From the NCBI GenBank assembly GCA_023053575.1, contig JAKZAP010000018.1, forward strand, positions 19,558,202-19,622,201: a stretch of 64,000 bases of DNA. Direction: 5' to 3'. Positions within the stretch are counted from its first letter, which is position 1. Each line of letters begins with the position of its first letter. This document shows positions 1-12,492 of this stretch, piece after piece. The DNA is from Branchinecta lynchi. Lineage: Eukaryota; Arthropoda; Branchiopoda; Anostraca; Branchinectidae. The position numbers were made by a program, and so were the translations under genes. The notes under the pieces were generated by a model. It did not search any database. It saw only the letters and a list, made by a program, of their open reading frames with translations, and was not told where the DNA came from.

Positions 1-2345
1 CCGAATCCGAATCCAGGGCTAGGTACGGATCCGAATCCACCATTTTAGCTGAGGATTCGAATCCGCATTCGAGTCCGGCTTTAATCGAATATACTGGTAT
101 AACAGGTTATAGTTTCTTAATGAAGGGTGACAAAAAAAAGAAGAACAGGCTACACTAATAAACAAGGCACTAATTGCTTTGTCACCGAATTATCTCCCTC
201 TTGAACAGAAGAGCTCGAGAAGAGCTTCAACCGTAATGGGACTGATTTTGGCTTTTCTTGCTCGGCCGATGGCCCCAGCAATCGAGAAAAGTTTTTCCAC
301 ATCACAACCTGAACAATGAACTGCCAAAAACTTCAAGCGAGGAAATTGTCCAGTTAGTTGTTTCCAACTGCACTTGTTTACTTTCCTACTTTATAACCAT
401 ATGACCCGTGCCCACATCAAATGAAACCGACAAAGAAATAGGCTCAAGCTGAAAAGTTAACTTCATTTTCCAGCTTGAGCGGAGCGGCTTCTGGCCTGAA
501 GAGGACCGTTACCAAGAAGGGACGAACATAGCTCTAATAATAATGCAGCTAATATATCTGTTTTGCACTATCAAATATGATTCGCATTCAGCTTCGACTT
601 AAGGAATCTGTAAACTCCACTTTCAAGAAAATCCACTGGTTGTCATTAGTTTTCATATTCTCATATTTCGATCGAGTTCGATCCTGATCAGGCCGAAACG
701 TTTAGCTAATGCAAACGCAAGAAAAATACCGATTGCGATTACGGATAACATGAATTCTATGAAATGAATTTTTATTGACTGGAAAATCACAACGGTAGGA
801 CAGAGCACTTACTGGTACGGATGCGTCAACAGAAAACATGCGCGAATCTCAAGTTTGTTGTGATAGGCTACAGAAAATAAAAACGAAAGAATAAATCCAA
901 AATATTCCCAAGGAACAGCTTTTCCGAAGGTGGACTTCCGCAAATGTAACATTTCGAAGGAGCTATGGGATATCCACTCTCGGGCACTCACCCTTCCCCG
1001 GCACCCGTCGAAATCAGCGATGCTGGCCATAAATTAGGCGATTTATCTTCAAACCTGCTGATTTTAATACTTTAACAAGTGGCAACCGGTACCTGCACTG
1101 ACTGGGCACTGAAAACTTGCCTTACACTAAACTCGAAGAGTGGGTAACCCCTGTCAAATTAGTCATCCTGTCGACGGAAGGATTTTAGGAAACTGTCATA
1201 GCCGACTTGGGCGTAAAGAGAGGGAGGCGATGAGCAAGGGGGTTAGATACTGCAGTTACCAACTGAGAGAAGGATGCAATGCTGTTATGACAATTTTACT
1301 TATCGAAAACTTGCAACAGAGATAGAAGTGGTTGTGAGCAAGATACACTATGTTCTCGCAGATTATGCGTGCTTCGCAAACAGCACGGCCGAGCCAATTT
1401 GACAAACAGGACTTTTCGACTGAGTGACTTTACGTAGAGAAAAGTTATAGGCTACTGCAATACCGAGTCAAAATGTTACAACTATGACATGTCTTTTCTA
1501 GACTCGAAAGAGCTTAGAATTGCAACCAAGGTTAAGATATCTGCTATATTTAACACACAAAGTTTCATTTAAAACGCCACATGAACGCCAAAAGTAAAAT
1601 CCAAAAGACAAATGGCGACTAATCTAACATAATATGGCTAACCTTCAAATGGCGGTGGAAATTAGATGTTGTTGTTCGCAAAGTGCTGATCTCGGTTACT
1701 TCGACACACAGACGACACTTCATACTGCGGGATACCTTCCCCGACGAGCTAGTTCCAGAGCTCGACTTTACCATACTGGCTATCATTTAGCTGTTGCTTT
1801 GCTGGATTCAACGGTTTGGCTGACCGGCCAGAAACTACAGTTTAAACTTCATCGTCTGTATCGGAACCCATAACCGTCACCTCACTATTATCTGCCATAC
1901 TCCAATATACTTCCAACAAACCAAGCCAATCACAAATAGTCACAATCAAAGACTATTTGTAAATAGTCTTTGGTCCCAATTCTAGTTCACGACATAATGC
2001 TGGCGCTCCCTATCTTTGCTTCCGTTTTTGGCTACCTGACCTTGGTTGGGCACCAGCGCTAATGAATCCCAGAAAACAATGCAAATTACCCTTGAAAATT
2101 GAATTCGTTTGAACCTTCAGGCATGCCTTTCTCCATTGGGAATTGTAAAACCCGAGTGGATTACTAGAGTTGTCGGTTTTTACGAAAATGCTAGGAATGC
2201 ACAATTTTCTAAAACTCGAGCGGATTCGGGATTTTGAAGGTTTGGAATCCGAATCCTGCCTAGGAAGCTAAGGATTCGAATCCGGATTCAAATCCAGCTA
2301 AAAGGACGAATCCTGGATTCGAATTCGGATTCGGATTCGCCCATC
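1..2345. repeat. Region bounded by GGATTCGAATCC-rich repeats
   Basis: Positions 1-90 and 2218-2345 are both built from degenerate copies of GGATTCGAATCC and its variants, in opposite orientation, as if they were the two ends of one foldback element whose left tip is cut by the window edge. The interior holds no convincing gene. A short stretch near 480-530 resembles the GACGAGGACCCTTGCCAAGAA word found again at 32.9-33.3 kb. The element reading is an inference from the two ends only. Confidence 0.4.
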
Positions 2346-4312
2346 TCTGGCGAGGGGTCCTTTAAAGTTTAACTGAAAAGCCAACTTATTTCTGTATCAT
2401 TTAACTGAACACACTACATTATTTGGCTTGTGTTAAGGATTTTTTTGTATGATGTTCATCATATCTACTGCCTTCCTCAAAACGGAAAATTCCTCCATGA
2501 GGCGGAATCTGAATCTCAGTACAAACGCGGCTTTTCAATGGCCGATGATCAGCTCGCGGAAAGTAGCTCACTGCAAGAACACTTATTTTTCGTAAATCAT
2601 TTTCGTCAAGCATTCAACACAGGTACAAGTGTATAGAGGTACCACAAATCTGACAGGGAAATTACACTATAATTAATATTCGTGAATAGCTGAGCAGCGA
2701 AGTAACGCATCCTCGTCGGGTTTTTTAACCTCTTTATAAGTGTTCGGTAACTAGATTCGGTAACAAATAAGTGTTCGGTAACTAGATTGCCCTATCTCAG
2801 CCTTTTTCAGTTAAACTTTAATGAAGGCCATAACTGTGTAATATTACAGCTGATATGAAGTGGGATACCCATGTTCAAAACATCCCCCTTTTAGCTTCCC
2901 GTTCGGTTTCCCTCTTAGAATGAGAACATTGTCTTACCACCCCCGTAAGGATTCATCCAACTTTATTGTTTGTCTATCTGGCCAATACTGGATTCCATGT
3001 CCTGTGTGGCTTTTCGGACGTACTTCTGAGTACGTTTATAAGATCCACAACATCAAAAAACGAAAGAATCATAAATGGTGAAGGGACGGTTCCTTATCAA
3101 GGTCTGCTTGGCAAGTTCAAGCTCACCACATTGGACGCCAGAAGTTGTTCCTAGTTTTTGTTGGGCTTTACCGTTCGATCGGATTGGAATGAAACTTAAT
3201 AACTGAATAGATGAAATATTCCTGATGTCCCATTTGAAGTCCGGACCGGATTCGACTGCTTTGGGGGAGTTGGGGGGGGGACCGGAAACCTCGAGAAACG
3301 GTTAGAATGGAGGGGCCGGAGTGAAACTTGCTGAGAAGAACAAGCATCTGCTCTAGATAAATCATCCGACAACTATTGTGGGGGGGGGGAATACGTGATC
3401 CGCTTCGACTGTGGTGAGAACAGTGAGAAGGGTACTCATACATAAGTGTACCCTTTATTCCCCAGAGGTCTACTAGTGTACAGTACTTTCTAATTCAAAC
3501 GTAGTTACTACTAACTTACTGCTGCGTCTGGTCTACTGATTGCAGCAATAAATAGATCTGCTTCAGAGCTACTATTTCACGTATCTTGTGATTTTTTTAG
3601 AATTTTGGAAGTAGCTAAAAGAGGCCGCTGGAACAGGACCACTTCTCAATACATTCCTGTTCGCATGGGGCTGAAATAGCGACTGATTCTCAATGAGTGG
3701 CAGATTTAGGCACGTAATTAGTGGTTGAGAAAATAAAAATCAGCATCTGATCGTAAAAAATAGGCCCGTACTTTCATGCGGCCATCAGTGGTGATCTTAA
3801 CGCGGAATAAAGATTGAGGCGGAATACTTCTTGAACAGAGAAACAGCTTGGGTCCTATGGATGTTCAGATGTATTTGATATCCACTGGAAGAGTACATGG
3901 TCTAGAGTTTCAGTGAAGGTTTTGCAAGATCTGCGGAGACGGGAGGCGGGGGGACGGCCATAAGCTGTAGGTATCTTGAAGGCCAAGGCTGAGTGGTTCA
4001 GCCCTGTTGCATCTGCGCGTACCCGGTGGTAGGCTCTGCTTTACCAAGACAACGTTCTACGTTGGACAGATAGAATATTGATGATTCGATTGAAAATAAG
4101 TGTTCTTTTCGAAAGGAGTACTTTATTCTATCTGACCAAAAATGGTGACCTTTAGCGCCATACCAGGCGGTGGACAAAGGAGATCCTGCTTCAAAGGGGA
4201 TAAGATCACCATGTTAAAGGATGTATAGTGATAGATGAAACGAATTATGTTGGGCCCTTGAAGCTGTGTCATAAGGCGACAGTGTTGCTGCTAATTCACA
4301 TTTTTTTTACAG
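2346..4312. other. No gene recognised; intron or flank of IFT122
   Basis: No WD40-type exon could be found here, so the preceding IFT122 exons are probably left of the window. Positions 3165-3445 are a fragment of the G-rich repeat seen at 7.9-10.2 kb and 29.8-32.5 kb (shared phrase 'agtccggaccggattcg', runs of 8-9 G). Confidence 0.5.
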
Positions 4313-4392
4313 ACAGGTGAAGAAATAGCAAGATTTGAGAGACATGGCGGTTCTTTGTCACCAGTTTGGGCAGTCCAGTGGATTATGAGGAA
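4313..4392 (+). CDS. IFT122: IFT122 exon (first one in window)
   Basis: The exon encodes 26 residues beginning TGEEIARFERHGGSLSPVW. This matches the conserved segment at the end of the first WD40 propeller of IFT122, which typically reads 'RPGGSLSPIW'. It follows a T-rich tract with cag at 4310-4312 and ends at a gtaagt donor. It ends in phase 2 (AA|G), which fits the next exon exactly (Lys-Asp-Asp). The upstream WD40 exons, roughly 180-250 residues judging from the vertebrate protein, are not in the window. Confidence 0.8.
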
Positions 4393-5040
4393 GTAAGTAG
4401 GATACCATTTGGTCGCCTGTTGAATACTTCGTGAGTATGTCACCGTTTGAGCATACACGTGTTCCTGAAAGTCAAATTGTCGGATTCCATCTCGATCACC
4501 CTCAGTTCAATTATAACTTCACATGAATCCTATAGGCCCGATTGAAAATGTTGCATCCTAAAAATTAATTTTTTCAATTATCATTGGAGTTTTCAATTAT
4601 CTTTTTTTCTATCCTGATTTCACATAGGTATTTATCGGTTTATAAATAATCTGTCAGTACTTTTATTAGATATTTACCTTGCAGCCAAACTTATTAATTC
4701 GTCCTAATTGTTCATGTGACAAAGACTGTACAGTCTTCGCTATCCATTTAGCGGTCTGCGGTTTATTTCGGGCACGACCCGATAAATGTGTATAGCTTCT
4801 CAGATATGCAGCTTTTTCCTTCCAGATTAAAAAATTCGCAAGAAGCCACCCAACCTATTTCATTTTTTTTGTTTTATTTTTTTTTTTTTTTTTCTGTTTC
4901 CTTTTTGTTTCCTTTTCTGTTTCTTCTCCTACTTCATTTCTCACACGTTTGTTTTTAAAATTGGTTATTAAAACCATTAATATATTCATATTCATATTGA
5001 TTATTTAGAAAAAAATGCACATTTAATATTAATTGACATA
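4393..5040. other. IFT122 intron, nothing recognised
   Basis: AT-rich intron sequence with a poly-T/pyrimidine tract at about 4861-4925. No gene or clear repeat boundary is seen. Confidence 0.5.
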
Positions 5041-6312
5041 GGTAGCGTTCCAGTGAAGTTATTACAAGTTACGTTGATAAGAGGAGGGGCGAGCGCCGTA
5101 CTGTGGTAGTTATCACGCTCTCGGGAACGAGAGTAATAAAAACGCGAACATGCGTCATCACTCTTACGGAAGTTCCTGCAGGACCGATAGCTATTATCAC
5201 TTATGATGCTCGCGACCGGGTTCCGGCGAAAAAAGCCCGGACACCCCCCCCCCCCGCCAACCCCCCACCCCCTGTCCCCCCCCCACCCCCCACGAAAAAA
5301 CTCCCGGTACCCAAAAAACCCGGACCAAAAACCTCCCAGTACGAGAATCCCCCCGTATAAAAAAAGACAATCCCAAAAGAATCTCCTAGTCCCAAATAAA
5401 TACGCCACGGATAGTACAAGGGATCAGCTGGGTACCCAGATTAGCTCATGTACCTACTGACGGATACATAAGAGTAGGGTAACTGGACGCAGAATCCAGT
5501 AACAAGTGTAAGAATAAGCTTGTGCGTGCAGAAAGGGTATGTGTATGTGAAGCAAGAAGTACTGGCAGGATGTGTTCTAAGTTTTGAATGCGTTAAGCGC
5601 AGGCAGGACAAAGATAAACAAGGGAGGGGAGTGTAAAGCGGAGGTGAAGGTTGATGGTGACAGAATAATTGCTGAAGTGAACGAACACACGCATTCACCT
5701 TAAGCTGTTGTCAGTGAGGTGTTAAAAGTGAAAGATCAAATCAAAACCCGTGCCACTCAGTGTACCGATCCCCCCCCAACAAATCCTTTCCCGGTTCCTT
5801 CCCCTTCTTGGCGAGGAAGCTACAGTTAGGTGCCGTTAGTTTTTGGGATCCCAAAACGTAAGGGATACCTGTGACATCGCAAAAGTTGTCTGTCCGTCTG
5901 TTCGTCCGTCCGTTAGCACGATAACTCTCGAAAGGGTTGACATATTTTATTCAAATTTGGCACGATGACTCTTTGGGTCAAAGTACAGTTCAAGTTCGAA
6001 TGTTAAATGTTTTGGATTCGTATTAAATGTAAAGGATATAGGGGGGGGGGGGGGGTCGCCGAGGGGGTTTTGGCACAGGAGGGGGGAGGGCTGGTACCGT
6101 TTTTTTTGGCCAGGGGGTTTTTCTCCGGGGGGAGGGGGGTTCTCGCCTAGACCCTCGCGACCATCATAAGAAAATTGTAGCGATCGTAACCGTCGTTGAA
6201 CGAAAATAATACATGGGAGGAGCCAATTTACTTATTACGGCTGGCTCTAAAACGGCAATAATAAAAATAATAGTAACGATCGTGACTAGTAATAAGTTGC
6301 TGGAACGCTACC
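5041..6312. mobile_element. TIR transposon GGTAGCGTTCCAG, 3-bp TSD
   Basis: A perfect 13-bp terminal inverted repeat, GGTAGCGTTCCAG at the left and its complement at 6300-6312, is flanked on both sides by ATA (5038-5040 and 6313-6315). Beyond the 13 bp the arms stay similar (both continue with TTATTAC). The interior has long G and C runs and a nested GGATCCC-family fragment. No transposase is encoded, so it is non-autonomous. It lies in the IFT122 intron, 40 bp before the next exon. Confidence 0.75.
5840..6010 (+). repeat. Fragment of GGGATCCCAAAA repeat family
   Basis: This piece begins with 'gggatcccaaaacgtaag' and contains 'ctgtccgtctgttcgtccgtccg' words and 'cgataactctcgaa'. It matches the left part of the copy at 18574-19558. 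It is truncated and nested inside the 5041-6312 transposon. Confidence 0.65.
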
Positions 6313-6352
6313 ATAGCCTGCTCAGTGAATAATGACCAGTTTTCCCTTTTAG

Positions 6353-6623
6353 GGACGATGAAAAGGAACTCTTGTGCGTCACGGACTGGGGCCAGAACAT
6401 GGCCTTCTACAACTCCACAGAAATCGTCACCAAAGACCGCCCCGTCAACTTCATGGCCTGTCGGTCAGCGAAGTTCTCTCATGGTGGAGCTCAGTTTCTA
6501 CTGATCGGCGGATCCAACAGGTCCTGTGGGCTGTATAGCTCTGAAGGGGCTTTCCTGGGGAATGTAGCGGATCATGAGAATTGGGTTTGGGGAGTAGCAA
6601 GTCACCCCACTCTCAATCATGTT
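6353..6623 (+). CDS. IFT122: IFT122 exon, second WD40 propeller start
   Basis: The exon encodes about 90 residues. It includes DWGQNMAFY, a segment like FxxCxxxxFSHGGxxxLIGGSNRSCGLY, and LGNVADHENWVW. Each matches IFT122 at the junction into the second WD40 propeller. The acceptor is 'cccttttag' and the donor gtgagt. It starts in phase 2, completing the previous Lys codon, and ends in phase 0 after 'NHV'. The next exon continues 'AVGSQDGTLAVYQ', restoring the family's typical VVGCQDG(T/S)ISxYQ blade. Confidence 0.88.
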
Positions 6624-7855
6624 GTGAGTAAAATTTTGCACAGTAGTGTAATACTGTATAAAATATGTAGCTTTGTAATGTACTTTATTTCCTTGAAGGA
6701 CACCTGAACAATGAAACCATACTTGAACAAACCATGGAGAATGCATTTACAGACATGGACACGGAGAGCATTCTTCTCCTGAGCGTGTCGTTTTCAAAAT
6801 AGGGATGATTGTTTCCGAAGGTTTGCTCATGCAGACTCGAAGAAAAAAAGCGCAATTCATTCAAATCTTGTACAGCGCTGGCCGGATCGTATTATAATTT
6901 CTTCTAGATATAGCTTTGGGCTTATCTGGTTAAACAATATTCCAGAAGAAGGGTTGATTGGAGACATTTGATCATTTCTAAAATTGCTCGGTACTGAAAT
7001 AAGGACAGATGCAAAATGGAGCAACAATCATAGCTTGGAAACGGTATTTCGTATTTGGATTGGGTTTTCTGCAGGCAATGTTAACGGACGTCATACAGAT
7101 AGGGATGATACTTGGTACTCTTCATTCAGGTGTCCTTTAATAACTTGTATTATACACGCTAGCATTGGATCGTCATTCACGCAAATAACACATGACAATT
7201 CATAAGTAGACATTTCATCTACACGCACTACTTGAGAACATCATCTGACTTAACTAGAATTAAAATATTGGTAAAATAAGGTACTAAGGATTTCAGGTAA
7301 CGATCTATCGAGTTTATGGGGGGTCTTCCTAGTCTCTAGGAAGCAGCGTCCCTCTGTCTCTGTCGCGTATTAGGCCTGCTATTTGCTGTAGTCTCAAAGT
7401 CAGGTAGAATGGCACGGTGCGAATGTGATGCCAGACACTTGCTCCCGAATGCTGTTGTCAGTTGATGCCGCCTTTCAGCAAGGGTTGACAGGTCAAGCTT
7501 GACCAGGCCATCCTTACAAGAAGATAACCCGGGCCGTGGGCTTTGTACTTCCCGCTCTGTACTGTATTCGGTCGCGTGGGGATCTATCTACTAGGGCGTT
7601 ATAGAGTCAAACGAACTAAAGTGCGGGTATAAATGTAATAGATATTTCGACTTACTTAATACGTGGAGTACAAACACTTGTAATCTCACTATACTCTGAC
7701 TTATTCAGTGACTTACAACGGACTTAAGAGTGGCTTAAGAGCGACTGACTTAATTGATACAAATACATTGATTCTTATATACCTACTTTTAGTCTTTGCT
7801 CAAAGCGCTGCCCATTAATAGGCACTCGGCACTCTAGAAAACGGTGCTCAACAGA
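6624..7855. other. IFT122 intron, no feature recognised
   Basis: No coding exon on either strand and no repeat boundary that I can define. Confidence 0.4.
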
Positions 7856-10229
7856 AATGCCTTCGGCCAAGTGCCATATAGCGATCGCAAAATCTGTCCG
7901 TCCGTCGGTCTGTCGGTCGGTCGGTCGGTCCGGGTTTTGCTAGTTCAGGCGCCGCTACATACAGGGTTGCCACATGTCGCACGATAGTGTGAATTGTCAC
8001 TCTATTTTTTCTGTCACTCTTGTCCTACGTAGGACACAAAATTCACTCTATTTATGAAGATATTAAGATTTGTCGCACAATAGTGTGACAATTCCAGAAA
8101 ATACAAAAATAAACGCGGAATTCAACTCACTGCAAGTAATTTTAACGTATTCCACTCTGTCTGTATTGCAAGAAGAGTTTGATTTTAAATTCAGTGGAGA
8201 GAAGAAAAGTGCTATACAATGGGCAAGAGTCTCCAAAAGATTGAAGCATGTCAACAGCGTAATTACACCTTTTGCATTGAACAAATGCACCCGAACCGCT
8301 GATTTTTCCTGTAAACTGAGGTGATTACGTGTTACGTACTATTATGTGAACTGGAAGCACGTCGGAATAAAGTATTCGCACGCCTACTTTTCGTTTGGAC
8401 ACGATTTGGCCTAACATACTTCTCTTGTAATGTGAATCATTCTAGTCTTATGGTACTGGACAGTCTGTTATATGTCAAGGTCTGAACACAAAAACTGGAA
8501 TTTTTTTAAAGTCTTAATGCTTACAGGATTCCAAAGGGATAGAGATTCCGCCGAAATACATTTTTGCATTAGTGATTCCGACCAAAAATTACCATTTCAC
8601 CTTTTTTCATGAAAATAAAATTTCACTCCCAAATCACTCTGTTTTTCAGCCAAAAGTCATTCTCTAAATTTTTCTGATGTGGCAACCTTGTCTACATAAG
8701 CTAGGACAATGAAACTTGGCAGGCGTATCAGGCACCCCAAATGATTAAGTTGGAATTAGTCATTTCCTCGATCCGACCATCGATGGGGGAGTGGAGGGAG
8801 GGGGAATTCGGAATCTTGAGGAATTTATAAATTTTGAACGGGTAAACGGATAGCAATTAAATTTGATGTTTGGAGAGATCTCGTGCCTCAGACGACCCAC
8901 TTAACCCCGGTGACTTGGTCACCCCGGTGACTTTGGAGGGAGCTGGAGGGGGGAACCGGAAATTTTGGGAAACGCTTAGAGTGGAGGGATCGGGACGAAA
9001 CCTGGTGGGAAGAACAAGCACAAGTCCTAGATACATCATTGACATAAACGGACCGGATTCGGGCACTGTTGGGGGAGCTGGGGGGGGGGCAATTCGGTGA
9101 TCTCGCGAGTTCGGTACTAGGACGAGGAAATTTGGTAGGCATATCAGGGACCCGAACAGACTGCCGTAAGAATAGTCGTTTCCCCGATCCGACCATCGTA
9201 GGGGGAGTGGAGGGATGGGGAATGGGGAAGGGGTAACGGGACGTGCATGAAACTGGACAAGTGTCAAGAACAAGTGTCTCAGATGTTTCTTTTCAAATCT
9301 GGACCGGATACGATACCTGGGGGGGGGTTGGTGAAAGGCGGCACCGGAAATCTTCTGAAAGGCTCAGATTCAAGGGATCGGGATGGAACTTGGTGGGAAG
9401 AGCAAGCGTAAACCCTAGATACATTACTGACAAAACAGGACTGTATCGTGTCACGGTGGGGGAGCTGGAGGGGTTTAACCGGTGATCTCGGAGTTCGGAT
9501 ACTTCCAGATGTGCTAGGTCCATGAAACTTGGCAGGCATTTTAGGAGTTCTACCATATTGACTTGAAAATAGTCCCTTCCCCGATCCGATCATCGTGGGG
9601 GGAGTAGAGGGGTGGGGAATCCGGAATCTAGTGACATTCACAACTTTGGAATGGGTGATCGGACCGTGGACATGCATAAAACTTGGTAAGTATTAGAACA
9701 AGTATCTTGGATGTTCAGTTTCAACTCTGGACCGGATCTGATCACTAGGGGGGGGGGGGGAGGAGCTGGAGGGGGCACCGGAAATCTCGTGAATATCTTA
9801 AAGTGGAGACATTGGAGTTGGACTTGGTTGGAAGAGCAAGCGTAAACCCTATATTCATTCCTGACAAAACAGGACCGGATCGTGTCACGGTGGGGGAAGT
9901 GGAGGGGGTTTCCTGGAATTCCGGTGATCTCGAGCTAGGGCGCTTCCAGATCTGCTAGTACCATGAAACTTGGCAGGCCAATTAGGGACTCATATTGACT
10001 TGAAAATAGTCCTTTCCCCGATCTGACCATCGTGGGGGGAGGAGAGGGATGGCGAATCCGGAATCAGGTGGCATTCATAACTTAGGAGTGGGTGATCGGA
10101 CGTGCATGCAACTTGACAAGTGTCAACAACGAGTGTCTCAAATGTTCAGTTTCAAAGTCCGGTGTGGGTCTTATCACTGGGGGGGGGGGGGGGGGGGAGG
10201 GGTAGCTAACTGTTCGGACAAGTGCCATA
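7856..10229. repeat. Large G-rich modular repeat (GCGATCGC ends)
   Basis: The left end, 'caagtgccatatagcgatcg', is the same terminal sequence found at both ends of the 29756-31689 element. The right edge, near 10216, again shows 'caagtgccatat'. Inside, a module of about 390-430 bp recurs at roughly 9003, 9391 and 9822, marked by 'tggtgggaagaacaagc', 'accggatcgtgtcacgg', 'atgaaacttggcaggc' and runs of 7-18 G. A hAT-like element has inserted at 7962. No protein is encoded. Confidence 0.6.
7962..8690. mobile_element. hAT-like element CAGGGTTGCCACAT, 8-bp TSD
   Basis: The ends CAGGGTTGCCACAT and ATGTGGCAACCTTG are inverted repeats matching at 13 of 14 positions. They are flanked by GCTACATA (7954-7961) and TCTACATA (8691-8698), an 8-bp duplication with one mismatch. 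Removing the insert restores the host repeat, which reads 'aaacataagctag' in the related copy near 29840. CAG-type ends with 8-bp duplications are the hAT signature. The interior repeats the word CACTCT and has no recognisable transposase. Confidence 0.8.
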
Positions 10230-10234
10230 TGAGC

Positions 10235-10325
10235 TTTCAGCTCTTGTTTAAGTTTTATTTTGTATTTATGTTGTTTTCCTGCCATGGCCCCACGGACTTT
10301 TTTGGAAATAAATTCATTCATTAAA
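10235..10325 (+). repeat. LINE 3' tail fragment
   Basis: The segment 'ttgttttcctgccatggccc' followed by 'acggacttttttggaaataa' and a short ATTC repeat resembles a LINE 3' end. A related 3' end lies just downstream ('gttgccacggccctcgtgct' near 10583). Confidence 0.45.
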
Positions 10326-10334
10326 GCAAAAGAA

Positions 10335-10626
10335 AATTGGTGCTTAGTTCTGTCCTATGTGCGGTGATGAGGGTGAAAATGTAGTTCATTTAGTATGTGA
10401 GTGTGTGGAATTGAATGAAACAAGGTATTTGGTGAGGGAGAATATAATGAAGAAGGGAGGGTAAGGATGAATGTTTTCTTGCTGTGAAAAACTTTCTTGA
10501 GGCTTGCGATGGAAAGCCTGAGGATTTTTAGAATGGGAGGAGTGTTTGTTATTTCTATAAATTAGTATACTTGTACAATTTTTGTTGCCACGGCCCTCGT
10601 GCTTTTTGGTAATATATTTTATTCTG
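10335..10626 (+). pseudogene. LINE 3'-terminal fragment with CCHC-like motif
   Basis: A short reading frame encodes CPMCGDEGENVVHLVCEC and the following VELNETRYLVREN. This is the C-x2-C-x8-H-x3-4-C arrangement common after the reverse transcriptase in non-LTR retrotransposons. It then runs into stops and a 'gttgccacggccctcgtgct...aatatattttattctgttct' tail. Only the C-terminus is present, so it is a dead-on-arrival fragment in an IFT122 intron. Confidence 0.6.
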
Positions 10627-11074
10627 TTCTATTTCCTCTGAAGATCTTTAACTACCAATTTGCTTCCAGTTCAGGAACACGTACCTTGCCAAACTCGCGT
10701 AAATTTACATAGCGACAGTGGAGAAAACAGAGGAAAAACAACATATAGAAAAATCATCACACAATTTAGACTGAAATTCTGACCGGGCCGAACAAAAAAA
10801 CTTGAAAAATATGTCGACAATGAGAGTAGATGTGCGTACGTATACAAGGTTTGAAGCCAAGCTGACCATTCATTACACAAGAAATACAAAACCGTGATTT
10901 TCGGTTGTACAATTTCAGATATTTCCTCGCACATTATCTTAGAGGGATAACTAGCTGATCAAGACAAAAAAAACAGAAAATCACGGTTTTCTATTTGAGT
11001 GACATCTTGGACGCCTAAAGACTTCTTGGACGCCTAAAGACTTCTTGAATAACTGTGAGATAACCTCCTGTAAG
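10627..11074. other. IFT122 intron; hairpin and short tandem duplication
   Basis: Positions about 10889-10905 and 10977-10993 form a hairpin (AACCGTGATTTTC versus GAAAATCACGGTTTT). A 21-bp unit, 'cttggacgcctaaagacttc', is tandemly duplicated at about 11009-11050. No gene. Confidence 0.4.
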
Positions 11075-12452
11075 CAGTGGCGTCACAAGTGCATTTTCGG
11101 TTGGGGGATGCAGAACCAAAATTTTACCGAATCCTAGAACTAAGATTTCGAGCTTTCGAGCTTATGGAATAGAAACGATTACGTAGGAAGAGTAACAATA
11201 AAGGGCAGCATGAAAGACGATAAGCCAACTATTAGGCGGCGTTTCGGCGAAGCCCACATGTAGAATATATTGCCGGGCATGATTGCAGTAACAGCTTCTA
11301 TCTATTATAGCCAATAGAAAACTAAATCAAGCGCCGCAGGCAAAACTTTTTGAAATCCATTTTATTCCTGTAGGCTAATATTTGACTGCTTCTCTTACAA
11401 ATTCTATCATTTACCGTTGATTAAATACCGATACTCTAAGACGTTCCAGAAACCGGTGGAAAGACGTTCCGGCAGCAGCAGCAACTGTAGCCTAGTTAAT
11501 GTACTACCCATAATCACATACATTTTTTTTTGCTTTTTCCTGCCAAATTTAATTTCCATCCAAATTCTAGCTTTTAATGTTTCAAAATCTCAATCCTAAG
11601 TTTGGCTTAAAACCCCCGTCAAATGACGCTCCCTTCCACAAAATAGAGAATATTACGAAAAGTGCTGCAGGCGGAATTTTCGAAAATTTGTGATTAGATA
11701 TTCTTTTGGGGATCCAAAATAAAAGTAAGGACTATCGATGGTATCATGATCATCCCTTCTGTCTGCGACCAGTGCTCCACTTGACCTCTTCTGGGTTTCG
11801 AGATTCGTGGTAACTTCCGAATCCTGGCAATTATAACGAATAAATTACTGAATCCGATTGATTACACCGAATAAGTTTAGACAGATAGCATGTTCGGGAT
11901 TCCGTATAACTACCGTATCCCGGTTATTATACCGAATTGTTTTGATATCGAAAGACTACCGAACAATATTCTTATTCGGTATACTTTCGTCGGAACTGGA
12001 ACGAAGTCGGGATTCGTGGTTAACTTCCTAATCCTAGAAATTATACGGAATAAATGACCGAATCCTGATCATAATACCGAATAATTTTGAACCAATAGCT
12101 TATTCGGGATTCTGTGTAACTACAGAATCTCGATAAATATACCGAATAGTTCCGGCATCGAAAAATTATCAAATGATTTCAGTAAATTCTCTCACCAAAT
12201 TCGTGATAACTACCGAGTACTCGCAATTATACCGAATCCCGATCATTATACCAAAGAGAGTTGTACATGTATCCTATTTAGTATTCTGTATCACTACCGA
12301 ATCCCCCTAAATATATCGAACAGTTCTGCTATCGAAAAAATACCGAACAATTCTAGTAAAGTTTTGGGCCTCCGGCCCAAAATTTTACCGAATCTCAAAA
12401 AGGTGGGGGGGGGGGGTGCTGCACCCCTCGCATCCCCCTTGTGACGCCCCTG
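11075..12452. mobile_element. hAT-like element carrying a tandem repeat, 8-bp TSD
   Basis: The left end CAGTGGCGTCACAAG pairs with the right end CTTGTGACGCCCCTG, and the element is flanked by perfect 8-bp duplications CCTGTAAG (11067-11074 and 12453-12460). The ends belong to the CAGGGGCGTCAC family found at 17984, 44111, 51843, 63264 and 63801. This copy is much longer, 1378 bp, because most of its interior is a three-unit tandem array. It ends 40 bp before an IFT122 exon. Confidence 0.88.
11798..12365. repeat. Tandem array of ~200-bp TACCGAAT units
   Basis: Three units start at about 11800, 12010 and 12198 with variants of 'gattcgtggtaacttcc'. Each repeats the words 'tataccgaat' and 'gaatcccgatcattatacc'. 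The array is followed by a short palindrome (GGGCCTCCGGCCC) and sits wholly inside the 11075-12452 transposon. Confidence 0.75.
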
Positions 12453-12492
12453 CCTGTAAGTACTCTCTAACCCAAGGAACATCTCTTTTTAG

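Noticed and set aside
5103..5460. Proline- or glycine-rich open frames on both strands
   Set aside because: They arise from C homopolymers inside the 5041-6312 transposon and show no codon conservation.
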